From: Bacteroidota bacterium
GTDB taxonomy: Bacteria; Bacteroidota; Bacteroidia; Bacteroidales; Cfx3-03
DNA length: 5,593 nucleotides
NCBI GenBank assembly: GCA_030706265.1
Contig: JAUZOX010000199.1
Coordinates: 1-5,593, forward strand
Reading direction: 5' to 3'
The translations under genes and the position numbers were made by a program. Shown here in pieces: positions 1 to 5,593 of the stretch. The notes beneath the pieces were generated by a model, which ran no database searches, was not told the origin of the DNA, and was given only the letters and a program-made list of their open reading frames with translations. Each line of letters starts with the position of its first letter. Positions within the stretch are counted from its first letter, which is position 1.

Positions 1-594
1 GTCGGACTAAGCGGTTCGGGAAAGACCACGCTGCTAAACATTATCGGTTCGCTGGATAACCCCACAGAGGGGAACGTCTGGGTTTGCGGCCGGTCGGTTT
101 CGAGCCTGTCTATCAAGCAATCTGCCGCCCTGCGAAATTACAATATCGGGTTTATCTTCCAGACATACAATTTATTGTCCGTATATACCGTCTTTGAAAA
201 TGTTGAATTTGCATTGTTGCTTCAAAAACACACTGCCACCGAACGCAAGAAAGCCATCATGGAGGCGCTGGAGTGGGTCGGATTGACCGACAAGGCCAAC
301 TCCAGGCCATCGCAGCTTTCAGGTGGCGAGTGCCAACGGGTTGCAATAGCCAGGGCCATGGTGAAACGCCCTGTACTCGTCCTTGCCGATGAACCCTCGG
401 CAAACCTGGATGCCAAAAACTCCCATAACATCGTTCAAACCATGAAACGTTTGAACAAAGAGCTCAATACGACTTTCATCTTTGCCACGCATGACGAAAA
501 GGTGATGCAATATCTTGACCGCATCATCACGCTAAGAGATGGAACGGTTGATGAGGACAAGCTGATACCCCAAACTGAAAATCAGATCATATGA
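1..594 (+). CDS. ABC transporter ATP-binding protein, LolD/MacB type (5' partial)
   Basis: This is the nucleotide-binding subunit of an ABC transporter, and it should hydrolyse ATP on the cytoplasmic face of the inner membrane to power the two permeases encoded just downstream. The reading frame is open from base 1 and gives 197 visible residues. The window begins at the Walker A motif (GLSGSGKTT, residues 2-10), so roughly the first 35-40 residues are missing. Other motifs follow in the right order: Q-loop Gln54, signature LSGGE (106-110), Walker B with Asp130 and Glu131, D-loop SANLD (133-137) and the switch His164 in ATHDE. The YNLLSVYTVFENV stretch after the Q-loop is typical of the LolD/MacB/FtsE-like subfamily that works with FtsX-type permeases. 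All catalytic residues are present, so it should be active. The stop codon overlaps the next start as ATGA, which suggests translational coupling. The family call is very secure; the exact cargo is unknown. Confidence 0.96.
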   Translation, partial: VGLSGSGKTTLLNIIGSLDNPTEGNVWVCGRSVSSLSIKQSAALRNYNIGFIFQTYNLLSVYTVFENVEFALLLQKHTATERKKAIMEALEWVGLTDKANSRPSQLSGGECQRVAIARAMVKRPVLVLADEPSANLDAKNSHNIVQTMKRLNKELNTTFIFATHDEKVMQYLDRIITLRDGTVDEDKLIPQTENQII

Positions 595-1760
595 TAGCAA
601 TAAAACTGGCATTTAGAAACCTGATCGGTGCCGGGCTCAGAACCTGGCTTAACGTGTCGGTGTTGTCGTTTGCCTTTGTCATCATCGTGTTTTACAATGG
701 CATGCTCGACGGCTGGAACATGCAGGCGTACAACGACACCAAGGACTGGGAGGTCGGCAATGGCCAGCTTTGGCATTCCGCATACGATCCCTATGATCCG
801 TTTTGCCTGCAAGATGCCCACGCCCCCGTCACGGGACAAGTGAAGCAACTTGTCGATGCCGGTCAACTGACGCCGCTCCTGATTACCCAAGCCACCATTT
901 ACCCGCAGGGCAGGATGAAGAATATTTTTCTAAAAGGGGTTGATCCCAAACAGCGAATTCTAAAACTTCCCTCGGCGTTATTACAGCAGGAGGCAGGCGT
1001 CATCCCTGCCCTCATCGGCAAGCGCATGGCGGAGATGGCAAAGCTCAAAAAGGGCGACCTGGTCTTAACGCGGTGGCGTGACCGGAACGGGACGTTCGAT
1101 GCCCGTGAACTCAAAGTTGTGGATGTATTCAATTCCAATGTTCAAACCATCGATAACAATCAGATATGGATCCCGTTGCCGGTACTGCAACAGTTAACTG
1201 GCATGGAAAATGAGGCTACGCTGCTGGTTGCCGGAGACACTTACACCCGAGGGAGTATTGCCCAATGGCAATTCAAAGACAGTAAATTTCTGTTGAAGGA
1301 CATCGAAAACATCATTAAGACTAAAAAAGGAGGAGCCATGGTAATTTATGGGTTGTTGCTCGCCATTGCCCTGTTGGCCATTTTCGATACCCAGGTGCTT
1401 TCGATCTTCAAACGACAGAAGGAAATCGGGACCTATATTGCCTTGGGCATGACCCGCCTTCAGGTTGTCAAAATCTTCACCATCGAAGGCAGCGCCCACA
1501 GCATACTGGCCATCATTCTCGGCTCGATTTACGGCATTCCACTCCTGTGGTTTCTGCATGACGCGGGAATTCCCATGCCGAAAGCCATAGACTCAATGGG
1601 GGTCGCGATTTCAACAAGGATTGTCCCTGTTTACAGCATGGAGTTGATCTTATCCTCCGTTTTACTCGTCATCATCTCAGCTACCATCGTAAGCTATTTT
1701 CCAACCAGAAGAATTACCAGGATGAAACCAACCGATGCCCTTAAAGGAAAGATACAATGA
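591..1760 (+). CDS. FtsX-like ABC transporter permease (LolC/E-like), first of a pair
   Basis: This 389-residue inner-membrane permease has the LolC/LolE/MacB-type architecture. One N-terminal membrane segment (about residues 20-38) is followed by a large periplasmic domain (about 40-245) and then three C-terminal membrane segments (about 249-270, 301-323 and 351-371). The cytoplasmic stretch FKRQKEIGTYIALGMTR (273-289) is the conserved FtsX coupling region that contacts the ATPase. The C-terminus ends in PTRRITRMKPTDAL (371-384), a classic FtsX-family tail. The start at 591 is fixed by the ATGA overlap with the ATPase stop, and the N-terminus IKLAFRNL is typical of the family. It is expected to pair with the next gene product as a heterodimer. 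It carries no fused ATPase, which argues against MacB itself. The periplasmic domain is not one I can assign to a known cargo. Confidence 0.93.
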   Translation: MIAIKLAFRNLIGAGLRTWLNVSVLSFAFVIIVFYNGMLDGWNMQAYNDTKDWEVGNGQLWHSAYDPYDPFCLQDAHAPVTGQVKQLVDAGQLTPLLITQATIYPQGRMKNIFLKGVDPKQRILKLPSALLQQEAGVIPALIGKRMAEMAKLKKGDLVLTRWRDRNGTFDARELKVVDVFNSNVQTIDNNQIWIPLPVLQQLTGMENEATLLVAGDTYTRGSIAQWQFKDSKFLLKDIENIIKTKKGGAMVIYGLLLAIALLAIFDTQVLSIFKRQKEIGTYIALGMTRLQVVKIFTIEGSAHSILAIILGSIYGIPLLWFLHDAGIPMPKAIDSMGVAISTRIVPVYSMELILSSVLLVIISATIVSYFPTRRITRMKPTDALKGKIQ

Positions 1761-3031
1761 TCAGGTTTTTATTTAAAGGAATACTGCATGATAAAAGCCG
1801 GAGTTTGCTGCCGGTGATTGTCATCTCCATTGGCGTGATGCTGACCGTGATCATGTATTGCTGGCTAAATGGCATTAAGGGAGATTCCATTGCAATGAAT
1901 GCCAACTTCAGTACGGGGCATGTCAAAGTCATGACCCGGGCCTACGATAAGGATGCGGAGCAAATGCCCAATGACCTGGCCATACTGGAAGTAAACAAAC
2001 TGATGAAGAAACTCCGGACCAATTATAGGGATGTTGAATGGGTAAAGCGCGTCCGTTTCGGAGGACTCATTGATTTTCCGGATGCCAACGGGGTTACCCG
2101 CGCCCAGGGGCCGGTGATAGGTTGGGCCATAGACCTGCTTTCACCTCAATCCGGAGAACGAAAGAGATTCAACCTGGAAAAATCACTTGTACAAGGAAGG
2201 CTGCCCTCCAAACCGGGGGAGGCTTTGATATCGGATTTGTTTGCAGTTAAGTTTCATGTCAAACCCGGAGACACCTTTACCTTTTTTGGCACCACCATGG
2301 ATGGCGGGATGGCATTTAAAAACATGATCGTCTCCGGAACGATCCGTTTTGGAGTTTCGGGAATCGACCGCGGCGCCATCGTTGCTGATATCTCGGACAT
2401 ACAAGACGCCTTGAGAATGGAAGATGCGGCCGGAGAAGTACTTGGATATTTTGATTCGGGCAGATATGACAACGAGCGGGCAACAGCCATCGCCACTGAT
2501 TTCAATGCAGCCTATAAAGCCGATACCGATGAATTTGCACCGGTCATGCTGAGTCTGAGAGACCAGGAAGGCATGGCCGAATTCATTGATTATCTGAACG
2601 CGGTCAGTGCAATGATGGTTATTATTTTTGTTCTGGCCATGTCCATTGTCTTGTGGAATGCCGGACTGCTTGGAGGGCTGCGGCGCTATACTGAATTCGG
2701 GGTAAGGCTTGCATTAGGCGAAAACAAAAACCATATCTATCAAACCTTAATCTATGAAGGTTTCTTTATCGGCACTATTGGTACGATTATTGGTACTTTG
2801 TTGGGCCTGGGCGCATCCTGGTATCTGCAAACCGTTGGTTTCAACATAGAGGGTATGATGAAAAATTCATCCATGTTAATGCCTTCGGTTGCAAGGGCTC
2901 AAATAACCCGGACTGCCTATTATATCGGATTCATTCCAGGTCTGTTCTCAATGGTTTTGGGAAATGCCCTCTCAGGAATCGGGATATACAAAAGAAAAAC
3001 GGCGCAGTTGTTCAAGGAATTGGAAGCATAA
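1757..3031 (+). CDS. FtsX-like ABC transporter permease (LolC/E-like), second of a pair
   Basis: This second permease, of 424 residues, has the same plan as its neighbour: a first membrane segment at about 17-36, a periplasmic domain at about 40-280, and three more membrane segments at about 283-304, 336-357 and 387-409. The FtsX coupling region is seen as YTEFGVRLALGENKNHIYQT (311-330). The periplasmic part includes VQGRLPSKPGEALISD (145-160), a pattern usual in MacB-type periplasmic core domains. The start at 1757 overlaps the previous stop as ATGA. The two permeases differ clearly in sequence, which favours a heterodimer like LolC-LolE over a recent tandem duplication. The protein ends in a short charged cytoplasmic tail and lacks the Pro-Thr-Arg-Arg tail of its partner. 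The family call is secure; the LolE-like role is inferred from the operon. Confidence 0.93.
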   Translation: MIRFLFKGILHDKSRSLLPVIVISIGVMLTVIMYCWLNGIKGDSIAMNANFSTGHVKVMTRAYDKDAEQMPNDLAILEVNKLMKKLRTNYRDVEWVKRVRFGGLIDFPDANGVTRAQGPVIGWAIDLLSPQSGERKRFNLEKSLVQGRLPSKPGEALISDLFAVKFHVKPGDTFTFFGTTMDGGMAFKNMIVSGTIRFGVSGIDRGAIVADISDIQDALRMEDAAGEVLGYFDSGRYDNERATAIATDFNAAYKADTDEFAPVMLSLRDQEGMAEFIDYLNAVSAMMVIIFVLAMSIVLWNAGLLGGLRRYTEFGVRLALGENKNHIYQTLIYEGFFIGTIGTIIGTLLGLGASWYLQTVGFNIEGMMKNSSMLMPSVARAQITRTAYYIGFIPGLFSMVLGNALSGIGIYKRKTAQLFKELEA

Positions 3032-3038
3032 TAAACAG

Positions 3039-3782
3039 ATGCAAATGAAACATAGAACTTTTATTGCAATATTACTGGGAGTCATTGCCATGGGATTTAG
3101 TCTACCCGATGGCACTGCCCTGCTTATCAAGGTGGACCAGAATATGTCATCAAAAAACAGGATTTTCGAATCAAACATGACGATACATGGAAAGCGGAAC
3201 AGCCGTACCCTAACCGCCAAAACCATGTCCGAAGGCACTAAAAAATCCTTCACTGAATACCTGTCTCCGGCCAGTGAGAAAGGAACCAAGATGCTCAAGC
3301 TTCAGGGACAGTTATGGATCTATTCTCCTTCAACCGACCGGATTATTCAAATCTCGGGCAACATGCTGCGGCAATCTATCATGGGATCGGACCTCTCATA
3401 CGAAGATATGATGGACGACCGCAAACTCACTGATATCTATAACGCAAGAACAGAAGGAGAAGAAAAGGTAGGAGACCGGAATACATACGTTGTCGAGCTC
3501 ACTGCAAAGGTTGAAGACGTGGCGTACTTCAGGCAACGATTGTGGATCGACCCTGAACGCTTTGTCCCTTTAAAAGAGGAGCTCTATGCCAAAAGCGGAC
3601 AGCTGTTAAAGCGCGTCGAGCTTAAAGACATCCGGAATATACAGGGCAGGTGGTTTCCAACCACCGTCATTTATAAAGACATGTTAAAAGAAGGAAATGG
3701 TACCGAATTTAAAATGACCGATTTAAAATTCAACCAGCCCATTCCGGACTATATCTTTACAAAAGCATCTTTGAAACAATAA
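3039..3782 (+). CDS. LolA-like outer membrane lipoprotein-sorting protein (secreted)
   Basis: This 247-residue protein belongs to the LolA-like 'outer membrane lipoprotein-sorting protein' family. It is recognised by LWIYSPSTDR (92-101) followed by MLRQSIMGSDLSYEDMM (109-125), then LWIDPERFVPLKEELY (168-183) and GRWFPTTV (203-210), which are hallmarks of this family. The N-terminus has a basic start and a hydrophobic core (about residues 8-20), consistent with a Sec signal peptide cleaved near residue 27, so the mature protein should be periplasmic. There is no lipobox cysteine. The family folds as an open half-barrel that shields an acyl chain or hydrophobic ligand. It starts 7 bases after the permease stop, so it should be co-transcribed and probably receives the cargo that the transporter releases. 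An ATG at 3045 (MKHRTF) is an equally possible start. The frame extends upstream to 2964, but that start lies inside the permease gene and would spoil the signal peptide. Confidence 0.9.
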   Translation: MQMKHRTFIAILLGVIAMGFSLPDGTALLIKVDQNMSSKNRIFESNMTIHGKRNSRTLTAKTMSEGTKKSFTEYLSPASEKGTKMLKLQGQLWIYSPSTDRIIQISGNMLRQSIMGSDLSYEDMMDDRKLTDIYNARTEGEEKVGDRNTYVVELTAKVEDVAYFRQRLWIDPERFVPLKEELYAKSGQLLKRVELKDIRNIQGRWFPTTVIYKDMLKEGNGTEFKMTDLKFNQPIPDYIFTKASLKQ

Positions 3783-3958
3783 ATATTTTATGCAGTTTTG
3801 CAATTTTTTTATGAAGCGCAATGTGCATTAAATTTTATGTTAATAAAATCTTAAAGTAGATTGTATTACTTTAAACCTTATACCGATAATAGAGTCAAAT
3901 TCAGGTAAGCAATTTTATCTGTTGAGCTCTTTTATAACATCTTGTAAACGAATACACA
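3783..3958. other. AT-rich intergenic spacer between the transporter operon and the uronate genes
   Basis: This 176-base spacer separates two functional units. Besides the weak hairpin at its left end, it contains an AT-only inverted repeat in which ATTTTAT (3832-3838) pairs with ATAAAAT (3843-3849) across GTTA. A short dyad TTAT-accg-ATAA lies around 3879-3890. I searched for the Bacteroidota promoter pattern (TTG near -33, TAnnTTTG near -7) and found no clean match. The spacer very likely carries the promoter of the cupin gene, but I cannot place it. No plausible gene is visible on either strand. Confidence 0.6.
3791..3810 (+). terminator. Possible weak Rho-independent terminator of the ABC/LolA-like operon
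   Basis: Ten bases after the stop of the LolA-like gene, TGCA (3791-3794) can pair with TGCA (3799-3802) across a GTTT loop, and seven T residues follow at 3804-3810. The T-run and position suit a terminator, but the stem is only four base pairs and not GC-rich, so the call is tentative. Confidence 0.28.
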
Positions 3959-4297
3959 ATGAAACAAAGCCATAAATTCCTCTACTCGGCATTTCTTCCG
4001 TGGACCGATCTGGGCAATGGAGTTCGTCGCCAGATAATGGGATATAACGACGACATCATGTTGGTGAAAGTCGAATTTAAAGAAGGGGGAACCGGAGCAC
4101 TGCATCAACATCCTCATACTCAATCTACATTTGTAGCAAGTGGTATTTTTGAACTGACCATTGGCAAAGAGACCCGTATTATCAAGCCCGGTGACGGTTT
4201 TTTGGCACCACCCAATGTTGCGCATGGCGTGGTGTGTATCGAAAAGGGTACCTTGATCGATACATTCAGTCCTATCCGTGAAGACTTTCTAACCTAA
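3959..4297 (+). CDS. kdgF: KdgF-like cupin, unsaturated uronate ketonisation
   Basis: This 112-residue single-domain cupin closely resembles KdgF, the cytoplasmic enzyme that speeds conversion of 4,5-unsaturated monouronates from pectin or alginate breakdown into linear 4-deoxy-5-keto uronates. The N-terminal LPWTDLGNGVRRQIMGY (13-29) and C-terminal LIDTFSPIREDF (99-110) are characteristic of KdgF and not of generic cupins. The metal site is intact: His49, His51 and Gln55 in HQHPHTQ, and His89 in PPNVAHG. Gln takes the place of the usual cupin glutamate, as in KdgF. Asp101 and Arg107 are the conserved polar residues near the pocket. There is no signal peptide, in keeping with a cytoplasmic enzyme. 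The start at 3959 has an A-rich leader (acgaatacaca) without a Shine-Dalgarno sequence, as is common in Bacteroidota. The alginate-lyase-like gene downstream supports the role. The symbol rests on pattern recognition from memory; a different sugar specificity is possible. Confidence 0.85.
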   Translation: MKQSHKFLYSAFLPWTDLGNGVRRQIMGYNDDIMLVKVEFKEGGTGALHQHPHTQSTFVASGIFELTIGKETRIIKPGDGFLAPPNVAHGVVCIEKGTLIDTFSPIREDFLT

Positions 4298-4333
4298 TCG
4301 TCACTATACATTGAAAAAAATTTTCAGCGAGGA

Positions 4334-4370
4334 GGATGCTTGCTGAGATACTATCCGGCCAGGGTTAATG
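4334..4370 (+). promoter_or_regulatory. Possible degenerate TPP-riboswitch-like (THI-box) segment
   Basis: The segment reads GGATGC (4334-4339), then GCTGAGAT (4342-4349), then ATCC (4353-4356), then GGTTAATG (4363-4370). In a TPP riboswitch the order is GGGTGC, CTGAGA, ACCC, and later a TAATRCC-type block. Here GGAT and ATCC still pair, so the change from GGGT/ACCC is compensated. However, the ACCTGATC block between is missing, and no CCAGCG-TAGGGA follows, so a complete aptamer cannot form. It is either a remnant or chance similarity. Confidence 0.15.
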
Positions 4371-4430
4371 AAGCAAAAACACCTGTAAGAGCATCGATAT
4401 GCCTTTAGCAATAAAAAGGATATCAAAGGT

Positions 4431-4487
4431 ATGTCATTATTAATGAATACAATTAAAAGCCTCATCACTAAACTTAAAAAGCTATAA
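4431..4487 (+). other. Short 18-codon ORF resembling the start of the downstream lyase
   Basis: ATG at 4431 opens an 18-residue frame that stops at 4485-4487, 25 bases before the lyase start. From the internal Met at 4443 it reads MNTIKSLITKLKKL. The lyase begins MNTNLKSLITCFTL, so MNT, K, S, L, I and T coincide with a one-residue gap. The codons differ at several of the shared positions (for example AGC versus TCG for Ser). It may be the decayed 5' end of a related gene, a leader peptide, or coincidence. It is too short to be called a gene. Confidence 0.2.
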
Positions 4488-4512
4488 ACCTTAAATTTTC
4501 TAAAGAATAAAA

Positions 4513-5593
4513 ATGAACACAAATCTAAAATCGTTAATTACTTGCTTTACTTTAATTGTAGCTTTTTATGTCACAGGAAGTGGTCAATCGCTTAAAGTCT
4601 TTTCAATAGACAGTAAAAATCTGGTTGCCGCAAAGCAAAAGGTCAAAAATGGAGATAAACAGGCACTTGCTGCCTATCAAAGCTTAATCCGGGATGCCGA
4701 TAAAGCGCTTACGGCAGGTCCTTTCACGGTAATGAACAAAAAACAGGTTCCCTCCAGTGGGGATAAACATGATTATATGAGTCTGGCGCCTTATTTCTGG
4801 CCCAATCCCAATACCCCCAACGGACTGCCTTACATCCGCAAGGATGGGGTACACACTCCCGAAACCAAGGATTTCAGGGATAAGGACGATATGCTCAAAA
4901 TGGAGGATGCCGTCGAGCTGCTGTCTTTGGCTTACTATTTTTCGGGTGACGAAAAATATGCCGAACGTTGTACCTTACTGATCAGGACCTGGTTCCTGTT
5001 GCCCGCTACCAAAATGAACCCCAATGTAAATTTCGGACAGGCTGTTAAGGGTGAAAACGAAGGCCGCAAAGAAGGAGTGCTTGAGACCAGGGGCATCGCC
5101 AAGGTGGTCGATGCCCTGGGCCTGATTCAGGGATCAAAAGCATGGACTGATGCGGACCAGAAAGGCATGCAGACCTGGATCGCCGCCTTCCTGGACTGGA
5201 TGCAGATCAGCTCGATTGGAAAAGGAGAAATGCTTGCCGCAAACAATCATGGCACATGGTATGATGCACAAAGATTGTCATATGCCTTGTTCCTGGGAAA
5301 GAAAGATCTGGCAAATGAAATATGCAAATATGCCATCAATCGTCTTGACAAACAAATGGACAAAAACGGGAATTTCCCCAAAGAACTTGCACGTACCAAA
5401 TCGCTGGGATACACCATGTTTGTAACCCAGGCTTTCTTCGAGGTAGCCAAGCTTGCAGAGCATACGGATGTCGACTTATGGAATGCAGTGACTCCATCGG
5501 GTAAAAGCCTTAAAAAGGGAATCGAAGCCCTGGCACCATATTTCTCTAAGGAGAAAGAATGGACGGGACAACAAATCGAGCCTGCAAGTTTCA
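4513..5593 (+). CDS. Secreted alginate-lyase-superfamily polysaccharide lyase (PL5/PL38-like), 3' partial
   Basis: This enzyme is cut off by the right edge after 360 codons. It should cleave uronic-acid polysaccharides by beta-elimination. An N-terminal hydrophobic stretch (about residues 8-21) followed by TGSGQS suggests a Sec signal peptide cleaved near residue 25; the early Cys11 is not in a lipobox. SGDKHDYMSLAPYFWPNP (82-99) and the later FPKELARTKSLGY (288-300) are hallmarks of the alginate lyase family (Pfam Alginate_lyase, an alpha/alpha toroid). The candidate active site is Asn245-His246 in NNHGTW (244-249), with Arg294 and Tyr300. The His-to-Tyr spacing of 54 equals that of His192 and Tyr246 in Sphingomonas A1-III alginate lyase as I recall it. 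The overall look is closer to the Bacteroides-type PL38 glucuronan lyase than to AlgL, so the substrate may be alginate, glucuronan or another polyuronide. The ATG at 4513 is preceded by an A-rich leader. The missing part is probably only the C-terminal end of the toroid. Confidence 0.88.
   Translation, partial: MNTNLKSLITCFTLIVAFYVTGSGQSLKVFSIDSKNLVAAKQKVKNGDKQALAAYQSLIRDADKALTAGPFTVMNKKQVPSSGDKHDYMSLAPYFWPNPNTPNGLPYIRKDGVHTPETKDFRDKDDMLKMEDAVELLSLAYYFSGDEKYAERCTLLIRTWFLLPATKMNPNVNFGQAVKGENEGRKEGVLETRGIAKVVDALGLIQGSKAWTDADQKGMQTWIAAFLDWMQISSIGKGEMLAANNHGTWYDAQRLSYALFLGKKDLANEICKYAINRLDKQMDKNGNFPKELARTKSLGYTMFVTQAFFEVAKLAEHTDVDLWNAVTPSGKSLKKGIEALAPYFSKEKEWTGQQIEPASF

Larger units (their letters stand above)
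4298..4512. other. 215-base intergenic region before the lyase gene
   Basis: This spacer lies between the KdgF-like gene and the lyase gene. It holds a stem of TGAAAA (4312-4317) and TTTTCA (4321-4326) around AAA, 14 bases after the cupin stop. It also holds a segment reminiscent of part of a TPP riboswitch (4334-4370), a small hairpin CCTTT/AAAGG (4402-4419), and an 18-codon ORF at 4431-4487. TAAATTTT at 4492-4499 is a one-mismatch fit to the Bacteroidota -7 element, but no TTG is placed correctly upstream and it would leave almost no leader. The minus strand has an open frame here, but it looks like an AT-rich accident. Confidence 0.55.

Noticed and set aside
175..594. ATPase gene starting at the TTG at 175
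   Set aside because: The same frame is open to base 1 and encodes Walker A and the Q-loop upstream, so 175 is internal and the true start lies outside the window.
1194..1559. Minus-strand 121-codon frame opposite the first permease
   Set aside because: It lies wholly within a well-supported permease gene and its product shows no domain or membrane pattern.
2964..3038. In-frame upstream extension of the LolA-like gene starting at 2964
   Set aside because: It lies inside the permease gene in another frame and would put 25 mostly charged residues in front of an otherwise good signal peptide; starts at 3039 or 3045 fit better.
4312..4326. TGAAAA-AAA-TTTTCA as a Rho-independent terminator after the cupin gene
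   Set aside because: The six-pair stem has only two G-C pairs and a three-base loop, and no T-run follows it, so it is kept only as a note in the spacer entry.
4304..4522. Minus-strand frame of 72 codons opposite the spacer before the lyase
   Set aside because: Its hydrophobic Phe/Leu/Ile-rich product is what AT-rich DNA gives by chance; it covers the lyase start and shows no recognisable domain.
5150..5425. Plus-strand 91-codon frame inside the lyase gene
   Set aside because: It is an out-of-frame shadow of the lyase, whose own frame carries the NNHGTW and RTKSLGY motifs; the shadow has no family features.
1..5593. CRISPR arrays, tRNA or rRNA genes, transposase genes or terminal repeats
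   Set aside because: I looked through the window and found no regularly spaced repeats, no tRNA-like T-arm sequence, no rRNA-like block and no transposase motif.

Overview
The window looks like chromosomal DNA from a member of the Bacteroidota. This is inferred from the protein families, the very AT-rich spacers between genes of moderate GC content, the A-rich leaders in front of ATG starts that lack clear Shine-Dalgarno sequences, and a signal peptide ending in Gly-Gln, a style common in that phylum. No rRNA, tRNA, CRISPR array, insertion sequence or phage gene is visible. All recognisable genes lie on the + strand.

Region 1 (1-3782) is a tightly packed four-gene operon. It encodes an ABC-transporter ATPase of the LolD/MacB type (5' end outside the window), two different FtsX-like permeases, and a secreted protein of the LolA-like 'outer membrane lipoprotein-sorting protein' family. 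The first three genes are joined by two ATGA stop/start overlaps, and the fourth starts a few bases after the third stops. Together they look like a LolCDE-like machine with its own periplasmic carrier: the ATPase would drive a heteromeric permease pair that lifts a lipid-linked or hydrophobic cargo out of the inner membrane and passes it to the LolA-like protein. The real cargo cannot be read from the sequence.

Region 2 (3783-3958) is an AT-rich spacer. It holds a weak hairpin plus T-run that may end the operon and an AT-only inverted repeat.

Region 3 (3959-5593) appears to be the start of a uronate-polysaccharide utilisation locus. A small cupin closely resembling KdgF (ketonisation of unsaturated uronate monomers) is followed, after a 215-base spacer, by the start of a secreted alginate-lyase-superfamily enzyme (PL5/PL38-like toroid) that runs off the right edge. 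The lyase would release unsaturated uronates from alginate, glucuronan or a related polyuronide, and the KdgF-like enzyme would prepare the monomers for catabolism.

The spacer between these two genes has two odd elements. One is a sequence reminiscent of half of a TPP riboswitch. The other is an 18-codon ORF whose peptide resembles the first residues of the downstream lyase. Both are weak and are given as hypotheses. I did not find convincing evidence for a wholly new system; the best candidates for follow-up are the dedicated Lol-like export module and the substrate of the lyase/KdgF pair.
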